Positions 22,452 to 33,521 of a DNA stretch of 64,000 nucleotides are shown here, piece after piece. Origin of the DNA: Siphonodentalium dalli (taxonomy: Eukaryota; Mollusca; Scaphopoda; Gadilida; Siphonodentaliidae); NCBI GenBank assembly GCA_032622095.1, contig CP136062.1, positions 14,847,710-14,911,709 on the forward strand. The letters run 5' to 3'. Position 1 is the first letter of the stretch, and every line of letters starts with the position of its first letter. Both the position numbers and the translations under genes were made by a program. Under the pieces are notes generated by a model that did not search any database, was not told where the DNA came from, and was given only the letters and a program-made list of their open reading frames with translations.

Positions 22452-22530
22452 GATATAAACGCTCTTTATTATTATCATATCAGGAAAACAGTAACAAATA
22501 ACGCTCTTTATGTTACCATATCGGATCTAA
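22452..22530. repeat. Partial copy of the AACGCTCTTTAT element end
   Basis: 'aaacgctctttattattatc' then 'aaataacgctctttatgttaccatatcgga' matches the terminal repeats of the element at 21660-22165. Confidence 0.6.
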
Positions 22531-22705
22531 ACAAAAGTCAGGTTCTGTAACGCTTTTTTGCCTTTGTTTACATAACAAATGAAAAACATTTGACAATAAC
22601 ATACTGTTTATGCCATATTTATGATTGGTATAAGAACAAGGTCTGTCTATATTTTACTGTTCTTTCTGTTTATGGTGGTTTTTGACGGAGCTGAATATTT
22701 TAACG

Positions 22706-22885
22706 GCATACCCACCGCCAACGCGGCCCGTATCTTTAACCCACCGCCAACGCCGCCCTTATCTTTAACCCACCGCCAACGCCGCCCGTATCTTTAACCC
22801 ACCGCCAACGCGGCCCGTATCTTTAACCCACCGCCAACGCGGCCCGTATCTTTAACCCACCGCCAACGCCGCCCGTATCTTTAAC
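22706..22885 (+). repeat. 29-bp minisatellite, six units
   Basis: Units of 'cccaccgccaacgcggcccg' plus 'tatctttaa', near identical (G/C and G/T variants). A single related phrase ('aacgccgcccgtgcctttaa') occurs at 9680. Confidence 0.9.
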
Positions 22886-24255
22886 GTAAGCTGCAAAACA
22901 GAGTTCAGTATCCTGTTCGTGTCTTGCTTTTTTTTCTTTCTTTTTTTTAACATAAAATATAGACTTCATTCTAGAATTCTGCGTCATTTATGAGTTAAGA
23001 CAATCAGATAAATTAAGTGGCAATGAAACTGAATGATACTGTTGAATTAACTGAGGAATGTCGCCCCAAATGATAAACATAATTCCATATATTCAGATCT
23101 CCTCAGATATGCTTAATGATGCACGCCGTGTTAGATAACTAATTTTGGAACCGCGATATTTGTGTTTGAATGGACTCGTGCACTTAAATTTATATTAAGT
23201 AAAATTGTAATTCTTCGTTTGAAATTAAACAGGAATTATCAATAATTGTGGTTAATGAAAACTTATTTCAAGTATGAATAGGAGGCGGACACTAAAATGG
23301 ATCGAATATGGAGACGGGTAGGGGTGGATGTAAAAAAAAAATGGATAGATGTAAATGACATGCATGGGTGGGTCTCAAAAACCATAAAACCAACATTGTG
23401 TATGCATTTACCCCCCCCCCCCCCCCCCCCCCCCCCCGTAGCATATTGTTTCTATATATTTTGTCAAATTTTGGTCTGAAATAGTCATCAGAGCTGCGTC
23501 AATTAGAAATTTTACAACCTGTAGGGGTGTCAGGATAGGAATTTCCAATAGTTGGAATGCTCGAGGAGGTACCAGATGGAAAGTTTCAACCCAAGGAGTG
23601 CAAATGGATTGTCGGTTCAAGGGGGAGCAGTTGGAAATTGCAAGGTGTAGCCATTCAAAACGGAGACCCTCTATAGCCACGTTCCTGTATGACCTGTACA
23701 ATGCATTATATAATACATTGGTGTCCATAATTTCCCCAACCCTTCAATCCACGCCATGCTATCACAGTTTATTCATTGATGTCACGTTTCGTTCTTTAGG
23801 CAAAATACGTCATATCCGATTAAACGACATTTCGTAACCGTTTATGAATGAATTCATCCGGATACAATTACTATAATGTATACTGCATGACGATCAAAAC
23901 AACATTGACGTCAGAGTTAATTACATCAAGATTGCATCTGTTATGATAAAATTACATCATTAATTGCAACGCTTGTATATATTGCAATGTCATGGTCGAT
24001 AGGGCAGCCAATGACGTTCTCAAGATGATGCACGCAATCAAATTGGTCTCTGGACGTATTTGGGGTCTAATTCCGTTTCTATATTGGACATTACACCACG
24101 ATTTAAAACCATAATGTAAAATTTAGATTATGACTTAGGCATTATTGTATACACCATTTATCACACTTCTTTCCTACCTACTTCATTATCTTCCTACGTA
24201 TTCCATTATATTCTCCCTTCTATCACCCCTTCATCTTTCTTATCCCTACACTCGC
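22886..24255. other. Intergenic stretch with a poly-C run
   Basis: A run of 27 C at 23411-23437 is the main feature. ORFs crossing it (Pro- or Gly-runs) are artefacts of the homopolymer. 24145-24250 is pyrimidine-rich. No gene recognised. Confidence 0.5.
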
Positions 24256-24259
24256 TTAA

Positions 24260-24537
24260 AGGTACTCAATCCGATTAAACAGCTCCAAAATTACTATTTC
24301 TTTGGCTTCTGGTGTAAAAAAATATTTGATTCGAGTCGAGGAACCTACCCATCAAAGCTCAGAGTGATCAAATATCGATTTTGAAGTTTGTTATTTCAAT
24401 TGTTTGTGGCCCAGAAATACGTCGTAAACTGGACGGTCTCGGTCAAAATTGCGGATGAAGATGGATAGCTCTAAAAACAAGTGATAATAAGCCATATTTC
24501 GTTGAACAAAATGCTGATAATTAACACGTTTTCACAG
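24260..24537 (-). mobile_element. TTAA MITE family 1, copy 2, cut by the assembly gap
   Basis: TTAA (24256-24259) then AGGTACTCAATCCGATTAAA. The body is the reverse orientation of 12742-13186 ('ttactatttctttggcttc', 'tcgagtcgaggaacc', 'atcaaagctcagagtgatc'). It runs into a G homopolymer and the N gap, so the far end is missing. Confidence 0.8.
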
Positions 24538-24652
24538 GGGGGGGGGGGGGGGNNNNNNNNNNNNNNNNNNNNNNNNNNNNNNNNNNNNNNNNNNNNNNNN
24601 NNNNNNNNNNNNNNNNNNNNNNNNNNNNNNNNNNNNNNNNNNNNNNNNNNNN
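24538..24652. other. Assembly gap: poly-G run followed by 100 N
   Basis: A run of about 15 G precedes exactly 100 N (24553-24652), a conventional size for a gap of unknown length. Nothing across this point should be treated as contiguous. Confidence 0.98.
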
Positions 24653-26100
24653 ACATCCATGACAAATTTCATGAAGATCCGACTAAAGCTACGACCTGCA
24701 GCCCGCGCCAAAGGATTTAGTCATGTAAAGAGTAAAATCCAAGATGGCTGCTGGCGGCCATGTTTTTTGGCCGAACGACCCCAAAATGACTCGTTCCCAT
24801 CTACATTTCAATATTAACATCCATGACAAATTTCATGATTATCAGTCGAATAGTACGACCTGTAGCCCGCACCCAATGGATTTAATTTTGAAATCCAAGA
24901 TGGCCTCCAGCGGCCATGTTTCATGAAGATCCGACTAAAGCTACGACCTGTAGCCCGCACCAAAGGATTTAGTCATGCAAAGAGTAAAATCCAAGATGGC
25001 TGCTGGCGGCCATGTTTTTTAGCCGAACGACCCCAAAATCACTCGTTGCCATCTACATGTCAATATTAACATCCATGACAAGTTTCATGATGATCAGACG
25101 AACAGTACGACCTGTAGCCCGCGCCAATGAATTAATTTTAAAATCCAAGATGGCCACCAGCGGCCATGTTTTTTGGCCAAATGACCCAAAAATCACTCGT
25201 TGCCATCTACATGTCAATATTAACATCCATGACAAGTTTCATGATTATCAGACGAACAGTACGACCTGTAGCCCGCACCAATGGATTTAATTTTGAAATC
25301 CAAGATGGCCTCCAGCGGCCATGTTTCATGAAGATCCGACTAAAGCTACGACCTGTAGCCCGCACCAAAGGATTTAGTCATGCAAAGAGTAAAATCCAAG
25401 ATGGCTGCTGGCGGCCATGTTTTTTAGCCGAACGACCCCAAAATGACTCGTTCCAATCTACATGTCATTGTTAACATCCATGACAAATTTTATGAAGATC
25501 CGACCAAAGCTACGACCTGTAGCCCGTGCCAAAGGATTTAGTCATGCAAAGAGTAAAATCCAAGATGGCTGCTGGCGGCCATGTTTTTTGGCCGAACGAC
25601 CCCAAAATGACTCATTCCCATCTACATGTCATTCTTAACATCCACCGCAAATTTCATGAAGTTCCGACCATAGCTACAATCTGTAGCCCGCGCCAAAGGA
25701 TTTAGTCATGCGAAGAGTAAAATCCAAGATGGCTGCTGGCGGTCATGTTTTTTGGCCGAACGACCCCAAAATGACCTGTTCCCATCTACATGTCAATATT
25801 AACATCCATGACAAATTTCATGATGATCAGACGAACAGTACTACCTGTAGACTGCGCCAATGGATTTAATTTTGAAATCCAAGATGGCCACCAGCGGCCA
25901 TGTTTTTTGGCCGAATGACCCCAAAATGACCCATCTACATGTCAATGTCAACATTCATGACAAATTTCATAAAGATCAGACCAAAGTTACGACCTGTAGC
26001 CCGCGCCAAAGGAAATTGTTGACGGACACAAGAAAACATAGACACACGGACGACGGATGCCAACCCATGGCAATAGCTCAAACTTACAAAGTAAGTTGAG
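24653..26100 (+). repeat. ~165-bp tandem array, about eight units
   Basis: Unit starts ('acatccatgacaaatttcat') lie near 24653, 24818, 25067, 25225, 25472, 25637, 25800 and 25950. Each unit includes 'gacctgtagcccgcgcc', 'ggatttagtcatgcaaagag', 'atccaagatggc' and 'gcggccatgttttttggccg'. Some units carry an extra ~85 bp. The array ends in 'cggacgacggatgccaac' and 'ttacaaagtaagttgagcta', a small hairpin. Related units are at 32800-33300. ORFs of 60-102 codons here are repeat-derived. Confidence 0.9.
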
Positions 26101-26139
26101 CTAATAATGAAAGAAGATGACAGACAGACCAAGCCTTGA

Positions 26140-26635
26140 AATAGCGTGTCTGTCATTTGCAGAATGAGGTCCCCAGATGGTGAATTTAGTGATGCTACCC
26201 CGCATAGCGGGCTAGCATTACCAATTCACCCTCTGGGGACCTCATTCTGCTTAGGCCCTCAACTGCTAGGATCAGATTGAAATTCCCCAGTTGATTTTGG
26301 TGATTTTCACCCATTGGGCACCTGAATTATGCATTTAATCTTCTGCAAATTAGGTCATATAGAAACTTCCCTGGGAGATATAGAAACTTCCCTGGGAGAT
26401 ATAGAAACTTCCCTGGGAGATATAGAAACTTCCCAGGGAGATATAGAAACTTCCCAGAAGGGAAACGGTAACTAAAACAATGTTAATTTGATACCATAAA
26501 TACTTCCCAGAAGATTAGGCCTAAGCAGAATGAGGTCTCCAAAGGGTGAATTTGGTGATGCTAGCCCGTTTTGCGGGATAGCATCACTAAATTCACCTCT
26601 GGGGACCTCATTCTGCAAATGACAGACACGCTATT
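26140..26635. mobile_element. Foldback element with hairpins at both ends and an internal 21-bp array
   Basis: AATAGCGTGTCTGTCATTTG at the left is inverted at 26616-26635. Each ~110-bp arm is itself a hairpin: 'gaatgaggtccccaga..ggtgaattt..tgatgcta' against 'agcattaccaattcaccctctggggacctcattc'. Between them 'gatatagaaacttccctggg' repeats about five times at a 21-base period (26360-26458). No coding content. Confidence 0.85.
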
Positions 26636-26708
26636 GCAGACTTGAGACAGACAGAAGAAAGACAATACATGCAATAATACAATAACTCCATGTAATGCAG
26701 AAGAATTT

Positions 26709-26951
26709 ATATTCATTGGTGGGAAATGTTCAGATAGTAAGTTCAATAAACAGCCTTTGGTCGTTTGTTGAACTTATAATCTGAACATTTCCTAAGGGAA
26801 CTACTCATCAATGGGTATTAGTAAAGAAAAGTTGAACCCTTTCTATACTAAATACATATTAACGAGTAGTTCCCTTAGGAATTGTTCAGATAATAAGTTG
26901 AACAAAACGACTGTTGACCTTATTATCTGAACATTTCCTTCCAATAAATAG
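26709..26951. repeat. 243-bp palindrome (foldback element)
   Basis: 'ggaaatgttcagat' followed by 'aagttcaa', an inner inverted copy 'ttgaacttataatctgaacatttcc' and 'taagggaactactc' occur in mirror order in both arms. Each arm is therefore a hairpin inside a larger palindrome. A half copy exists at 31613-31737. Confidence 0.85.
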
Positions 26952-27090
26952 GACTACTTCTGCACTTTAATTATCTGTCATCTGCTTATTTTTCCTGAAC
27001 ACCCCTCCAGATGAATAATATACCAATCCAAAAAATACTGTTATAACCTGGGTGGGAGAATCCAGTTAGTATAAAAAGGTTTACATATAC

Positions 27091-27269
27091 AGTAATGCCC
27101 TAAGTAATCAATTCCTTAACCACAGGAGAATTAAGGGTAACTTTTCAGGATTTAGTCGGAAATATGGCTTTCATCAGAAAGCTCTCACTCAGCCATATTT
27201 CCGACTAAATCCTGAAAAGTTACCCATAATTCTACTGTGGTTTAGGAGTCGATTATTTAGGGCATTACT
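27091..27269. mobile_element. Palindromic MITE, AGTAATGCCCTAA family, copy 1
   Basis: Arms run from 'agtaatgccctaagtaatc' through 'ccacag.agaatta.gggtaa' and 'cttttcaggatttagtcgga' to 'aaatatggct', then back in reverse complement to 'ttagggcattact'. The loop is about 20 bases. Three more copies lie within 5 kb. Confidence 0.9.
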
Positions 27270-27427
27270 CTACATGTAGAAGCTTACAGGTCCATGCTCT
27301 TGGAATGCTGCTGCATGTAACGGTGTCCACAGACTTCCTGGATTCTGTGTATTCACATCTGGAAAATAGACACAGCAGAAGTACTGAATCAGTAGTGTAA
27401 TGCACGGAAAAATTATTTGGGGCCAAT

Positions 27428-27543
27428 ACAGTAATGCCCTAAGTAATTGATGAATGGCAACAAGCCATATTTCCGACTAAATCCTGAAAAGTTACCCATA
27501 ATTCTGCTGTGGTTAAGGAGTCGATTACTTAGGGCATTACTGT
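27428..27543. mobile_element. Palindromic MITE, AGTAATGCCCTAA family, copy 2 (one arm deleted)
   Basis: Keeps the outer ~18 bases of the left end ('acagtaatgccctaagtaat') and the whole right arm; the left arm interior is missing. Confidence 0.85.
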
Positions 27544-27640
27544 AACTGGATGTTACTTGAACAAAAATATATTCTGCAAATGGCTATAATTCCATTGGTA
27601 TCAATTTTTGAAATATTTGAATTTTTCATGAGTTTCGTAA

Positions 27641-28192
27641 ATAGAGGATCTACGACGAGTCCCCAGTTTATAGCGGAAATTACAAAATGAATCAAGTAAA
27701 TTAGCTCTGGACCGAGACTTTGGCGAGGCCCAGACCTAATTTACTGGATGAGTTTTGTAAATTCTGCTATAAACTGGGGACGGTTTGTAGATTCTATTTA
27801 TTACAAGATCCAAAACCTCAACGAAACATACATGTACATGTACTTAAATCAACAAATGGGATGCAAAACTAACATCGGCTTCTAAAAGGCATGCGATGAC
27901 GTTTCATGCAACTATGCATTGTTTGCCTGTGTAAAGAAATAGTCCAAGATAAATAAAGACTCTTTGGCGTATTTATTGGAGTATATTTTTAATGACATAA
28001 CTTTTCAAACTCTTCAATCATAACATTTTGTTTGACAAATATTGGAAGTCATAGTATTTTGAGACGTAGCGTACATGTACGTAATGTAAACAGACGAAAA
28101 ACCCGAAGTGAAAGGTCACCTGACACTATTTCCTGTTATTAAACAAACGTTTAATATTACAATTTATAGAATGCGTTTATTGAATGGAATAA
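27641..28192. mobile_element. ~550-bp element with a terminal hairpin, copy 1
   Basis: 27641-27805 is a hairpin (ATAGAGGATCTACGACGAGT ... with tip 'gactttggcgaggcc'). It is followed by ~390 bases that are repeated, inverted and diverged, at 46269-46645 ('cattgttgc/cgtttcatgcaac', 'aaagaaatagtcc', 'gacataacttttcaaac', 'ggtcacctg.cactatttcctg'). The two copies define the element ends approximately. No ORF of interest. Confidence 0.75.
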
Positions 28193-28840
28193 GGATATCA
28201 TGTAATAAATTCATGTCTGACAGTGGAGTATCAAGTTATCAACTGTCACCTCCTCAGTACACACCCTTAATTAGGGTGTCACCCCTTACACCCCCTCCCC
28301 CTCCCCATGAATCCTGAATACCAGCTAACAGAGAGGGGTGAATCCTATGTGAGAAAATATAGAATAGCCCCCCCCTCCCCCACAATACATTGCGGGGCCG
28401 GGGGTATAATTACATCAAAATATGCCATTTTGTCTAAGAAATAATGAAAATTCGAACAATCTGATGCAATGGCACAGGATCTTTAATGCTGCATCAGCAT
28501 AAAGGGGTAAAATGGGCATATGAATCCTTCATTTAGCTTCAAATCACCCAAATCCCACGTAACGGTACAAGAAAAGGGAGTGGCAACCTCCTTAATCAAG
28601 CTCAACTATTAGATGTGCACATGCCTTGGTGGGTTGGCAGGAATTGAGCCGGTGACTGCAGGGTCCTGTACATGTGCTATAAAATTCATATACATGTAAA
28701 TTACAACATGGTAAATATGAAAGTCAGTGGTTTACAGGGCAAGTGCTGGACAGAAGCTCACTTTTGCCAAATAAAAATATTTCTTGCCAAATTAATTTAG
28801 AAATTTCTGTCAGTTTCTGCAACATGAACGACATTTGATA
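28193..28840. other. Intergenic stretch, nothing recognised
   Basis: Contains C-rich runs ('ccccctccccctcccc' near 28290 and 28370) and a small dispersed repeat at 28763-28805 related to 15275-15345. Confidence 0.45.
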
Positions 28841-29057
28841 TACAGTAATGCTCTAATTAATCGACTCCATAACCACAGCAGAATTATGGGTAACTTTTCA
28901 GGATTTAGTCGGAAATATGGCTTGTTGCCATTCATCGGAAAGCTCTCCCCGAGAGCTTTCCTATGAATGGCAACAAGCCATATTTCCGACTAAATCCTGA
29001 AAAGTTACCCATAATTCTGCTGTGGTTTTGGAGTCGATTAATTATAGCATTACTGTA
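28841..29057. mobile_element. Palindromic MITE, AGTAATGCCCTAA family, copy 3 (most complete)
   Basis: About 217 bp, almost perfectly self-complementary from 'tacagtaatgctctaattaa' to 'attatagcattactgta', with the tip at 'gaaagctctccccgagagctttc'. Copy 1 has lost the 'gttgccattcat' part near the tip that this copy keeps. Confidence 0.9.
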
Positions 29058-29199
29058 GCATGTAGATAGCAAAGCAGTTAGTTGTTAATTATTCTCGCCT
29101 CACAAAGAAAATATTTAGCTACTGACAGCATGAACCCTGAGCATGAATATCTCATTCTTTCACTCTTAGCTTTGGTCATATTACTTTCCTTTTCTCCTA

Positions 29200-29650
29200 C
29201 ATAGACCCTCAACTCGAATACTGCTGTCCCATAGGCCTTACTTCAAAATTCGAAATGATACAACACCCAGCTGTCAGATATCTTCTTTAATATCTACAAC
29301 TACCCAAGCAGCCCCACAAACATGCCAAGCATTCTCAAATGGCATACTCTTAGCAGAAGAAGAGACTTCTACTCTCTTATTCTCTTCGATAAAATCCGAT
29401 ATAATCATGTAAACATCACTGACTCTGCTCCTCTTACACCCACACGAGAACACAAACTTCTCCGCCCCTTCTATCGACCAAAATACCTCAGCACTTCCTT
29501 CTATCCTCAAACAAATTATGTCTGGAACAAATACCAACCAACACTGCCCATATCCAGGATGCATCAATGTTTAAGGATGCCCTCCACAGTCATTTCTATG
29601 AACCCGGTAAAGGCAAGCAGGGCTCCTCCACAAAACCACCACCAGCCCGA
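29200..29650 (+). pseudogene. Decayed 3' fragment of a non-LTR retrotransposon reverse transcriptase
   Basis: Read across frames, the plus strand gives a chain typical of the C-terminal third of LINE ORF2. The pieces in order are 'DPQLEYCCPIG', a 'KFEMIQHPAVRYLL' stretch, then (from 29322) 'LKWHTLSRRRDFYSLILFDKI' and 'RPFYRPKYLSTSFYPQTNYVWNK'. These match the thumb/connection part after the catalytic domain in CR1/Jockey-like LINEs. Several stops and frame changes break it and no catalytic motif is present. An A-rich stretch follows at 29700-29735. It differs from both LINEs at 49-58 kb. Confidence 0.65.
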
Positions 29651-29997
29651 TCACCATAGTGCCAAATGTATGGTACAAAAAACTCTAATGCTCTTATTTT
29701 AATAATAAACAAAAACAAACAAAAAATTCTTTTAACCATGTAAATATCTTTATTCATGCGCCCCCTAATAATCCTCAGTTCATTGAGGGTATGGGGTATA
29801 CTGTAGATGTACTGTAGATGTAGATGTATCCATGAGTGCAATTTCAGAGGATATTTGCTACCATAATTATTTGCAACAATAGGTAGGACAAAATCAAAGA
29901 AAGATAGAACTCACCAACTCCTGTCGCCACTAATTGACGTACAACATCCTTAATGCCCCAAAAACAAGCTGAAAGATAAAAAAGTACATCTTAGGTC

Positions 29998-31296
29998 ATT
30001 CAGAATTTGAGAGCCTAACCGCATTGTGATAGCCTCAGTCAGAATTCTCGGGAGAGCCTATCCACATTGTGATAGTGTCATTCAGAATTCTCGGGAGAGC
30101 CTAACCGCATCATGATAGTGTCATTCAGAATTCTCGGGAGAGCCTAACCGCATTGTGATAGCCTCAGTCAGAATTCTCAGGACAGCGTATCCGCATTGTG
30201 ATAGTGTCATTCAGAATTCTCGGGAGAGCCTAACTGCATTGTGATAGCCTCAGTCAGAATTCTCAGGACAGCGTATCCACATTGTGATAGTGTCATTCAG
30301 AATTCTCGGGAAAGCCTAACTGCATTGTGATAGCCTCAGTCAGAATTCTCAGGACAGCGTATCCACATTGTCATAGTGTCATTCAGAATTCTCGGAAGAG
30401 CTTAACCGCATCATGAGGGCGTCATTCAGAATTCTCGGTAGTGCCTAACCGCATCATGATAGTGTCATTCAGAATTCTCGTGAGAGCCTAACCACATCGT
30501 GATAGCGTCATTCAGAATTCTCGGGACAGCGTATCCGCATTGTGATAGTGTCATTCAGAATTCTCGGGAAAGCCTAACCGCATTGTGATAGCCTCAGTCA
30601 GAATTCTCGGGACAGCGTATCCACATTGTGATAGTGTCATTCAGAATTCTCGGAAGAGCTTAACCGCATCATGATGGCGTCATTCAGAATTCTCGGGAAA
30701 GCCTAACCGCATTGTGATAGCCTCAGTCAGAATTCTCAGGACAGCGTATCCACATTGTGATAGTGTCATTCAGAATTCTCGGAAGAGCTTAACCGCATCA
30801 TGATGGCGTCATTCAGAATTCTCGGTAGAGCCTAACCGCATCATGATAGTGTCATTCAGAATTCTCATGAGAGCCTAACCACATCATATAGAGTCATTCA
30901 GAATTCTCGGGACAGCCTAACCACATCATGATAGAGTCATTCAGAATTCTCATGAGAGCCTAACCGCATCATGATAGTGTCATTCAGAATTCTCGTGAGA
31001 GCCTAACCACATCATGATAGATTCATTCAGAATTCTCGGGACAGCGTACCCACATTGTGATAGTGTCATTCAGAATTCTCGGGAGAGCCTAACCGCATCA
31101 TGATAGCGTCTTTCAGAATTCTCGGGAGAGCCTATCCACATCGTGATAGCGTCATTCAGAATTCTCGGGAGAGCCTATCCACATCGTGATAGCGTCATTC
31201 AGAATTCTCGGGAGAGCCTATCCACATCATGATAGCGTCTTTCAGAATTCTCGGGAGAGCCTATCCACATCGTGATAGCGTCATTCAGAATTCTCG
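29998..31296 (+). repeat. 43-bp satellite-like array, about 30 units
   Basis: Each unit contains 'cagaattctc', so an EcoRI site recurs every 43 bases. Two unit types alternate in 30120-30400: one with 'gcctcagtcagaattctcag' plus 'gacagcgtatcc', the other with 'gtgtcattcagaattctcgg' plus 'gagcctaacc'. Later units are mostly the second type. There are no unique spacers between units. Confidence 0.95.
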
Positions 31297-31612
31297 CACG
31301 CAATAAAATGTGTGTAGTTTGTTGAAGATGTTCTGATTAGACTCGGTTTGAGTTTCTTATACACTAAGATTAGTGCTGGGCGGTATTTCTTATACACTAA
31401 GATTGTGTTGATTTCGCTTGACTCGAGATGCTCCTGAAGGTGAATTGCTCATGGTCTGAACTGGGGAGAGTTTCCCTAGTGAATGAGGCAATGTCTTATG
31501 CTCTCTCGTTTATATAGGATTTCCCAGTGTTTTAGGTTCACGACCTCAGTCATGACTCACTATGAGTGGCCATGATATTGTTAAAATCATAAATTCACCC
31601 ATTAACCCTTAC
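31297..31612. other. Intergenic stretch with one short duplication
   Basis: 'tttcttatacactaagatt' occurs twice (31354 and 31387). Nothing else recognised. Confidence 0.5.
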
Positions 31613-31737
31613 TATACTAAATACTCATTGATTAATAGTTCCCTTAGGAAATGTTCAGATAATGAGTTCAATAAATAACGATATAGGTCATTTGTTGAAC
31701 TTATTATCTAAACATTTCCCACCAATGAATATAAATT
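31613..31737. mobile_element. Half copy of the 26709-26951 palindrome
   Basis: Contains 'ttactatactaaatactcat', 'agttcccttaggaaatgttc' and the inner hairpin ending 'aacatttcccaccaatgaat'. The following ~100 bases also match 26945-27020 ('ccctccaaatgaa.aatagaccattcca'). Confidence 0.75.
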
Positions 31738-31852
31738 AGACTACACTTGTATTATCATTTCATCTAGCTGTTGTCTGTTCATATATCCTTAACATCCCTC
31801 CAAATGAAAAATAGACCATTCCAATGTATACCCTTATAAATGATTGGGAGTA

Positions 31853-32043
31853 GAGTAATGGTCTAATTAATCGACCCCCTAACCACAGCATATGGCTTGG
31901 AAATATGGCTTGTTGCAATTCATCGTAAAGCTCTCGGCAAGAGCTTTCCAATGAATGGCAACAAGCCATATTTCCGACTAAATCCTGAAAAGTTATCCAT
32001 AATTCTGCTGTGGTTAAGCAGTCGTTTAATTAGAGCATTACTA
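31853..32043. mobile_element. Palindromic MITE, AGTAATGCCCTAA family, copy 4
   Basis: The right arm is complete; the left arm has lost the 'gaattatgggtaacttttca' part ('ccacagcatatggcttgg'). The tip 'aaagctctcggcaagagcttt' matches copy 3. Confidence 0.85.
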
Positions 32044-32679
32044 TATTTGTTTAGTTTAGAAAGGGTGAAGCTCACCTATGTAAAGCTGACTCTGGACGGC
32101 ATCACCTCCAGCACTCTTTACTTTGATACTTTCTTTGAGGAATTGCTCTACAAGCTGAATGGTAAAAGAGAAATAATTTATCGACAAAATGTAAATACAA
32201 ATCAAACAATTCAAATGAAACATATTTTTCCATATATCTTTTTCATGACGATTTCCGAACGAAAATTTCACTAATTTTAGAGAATAAATCATGAATTTGC
32301 AGTTTTTAACCTTTCCATGACTGGAGATTCTTGAAATACTGTGAAAACCCTTTGCCAATGCATTCTCTTATATATGCGAGTCCATAAAATAAAAAGGGCC
32401 AAGGAATCTCTTTTACAAGTCCGATTGAATATTTCCAGGGCATATAAATGTTACTAGCGATGTTGCTATTTTATTTTATGTGTACAATATTGCCCGGATA
32501 CCGGTAACTTATGAGGAAGTTATGCACACAGCCTTCGTGAAGAGAAGACAGAAAATCCATTCGCAAATGAAATCGTGGGGATACAAGAAGAACATAAGGT
32601 GATATAGTCAATGTGATGCTAAATGTAAGCGACAGGCGGTCAGATTGATGTATAATGAAAGTGTCAATGACACTGTAGC
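32044..32679. other. Intergenic stretch with a half hairpin module
   Basis: 32353-32390 ('tgccaatgcattctcttata' onward) is the left half of the hairpin found at 14.75, 15.04 and 16.0 kb. Other ORFs here have no recognised domain. Confidence 0.5.
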
Positions 32680-33310
32680 TCAACTTGGAAAGGGAATAAT
32701 TTCATATGTTACATTCAATGGAGCGATTAGGAATCCGGAAAGTTGAAATGTCTAAGTAATACTAGATTATCAACATGAAGAGATATACATGTATATAAAA
32801 GTAAAATCCAAGATGGTTGGTGGCAGCTATATTTTCGAATAAAATTCAAAGATATTTCATAGCTTTTCCATCTAGTAGATCAATATCAAGAATAACATGA
32901 AGTTCGGTGATGATCGGCTGAGGGAAGTGGACTGCAGGGTGTGCCAAAGGATTTAGTCATGCAAAGAGTAAAATCCAAGATGGCTGACAGCGGATATGTT
33001 TTATGGCTGAATGACCCCAAAATGACTTGTTCCCATCTACATATCAATGTTAACAGCCATAACAAATTTCATAATGATCGGACCAAAGATACAACCTGTA
33101 GCCCATGCCAAAGGATTTAGTCATGCAAAGAGTAAAATCCAAGATGGCTGCTGGCGGCCATGTTTTTTGGCCGAATGACCCCAAAATGACCTATTCCCAT
33201 CTACATATCAATATTAACATAACTGACAAATTTCATGATGATCAGACAAACAGTACGGCCTGTAGACCTTACTGATGGATTAAAGTTTGAAATCCAAGAT
33301 GTTCTCCCAA
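32680..33310 (+). repeat. Dispersed copies of the ~165-bp array unit and its flank
   Basis: 32694-32790 matches 7790-7850. 32810-33300 then holds about three diverged units of the 24653-26100 array ('ggatttagtcatgcaaagag', 'atccaagatggctgctggcg', 'cccatctacatatcaat'). Confidence 0.8.
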
Positions 33311-33521
33311 TAAATGAACAATATTGAATGATTTATTTCTGGAAACCGATCAAGACGCGATGACATCAGGACGCACATCAGGACGTCACAATCTACATGG
33401 GCGCGCAAAACACCAGACATGATTGCGTCGATGTCCAGACAGCTGAGACTCGTGTTATACGGACGGGATAAACCATTTCATCTGCCAACAACTTCGTGTT
33501 TTATTATTATAAATGTATATA

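Noticed and set aside
24471-24720. ORFs crossing the poly-G run and the N gap
   Set aside because: They include 100 unknown bases; the gap size is conventional, so the frame across it means nothing.
29998-31296. 43-bp repeats considered as a CRISPR-like array
   Set aside because: Units are contiguous with no unique spacers, the setting is eukaryotic, and there are no cas genes.
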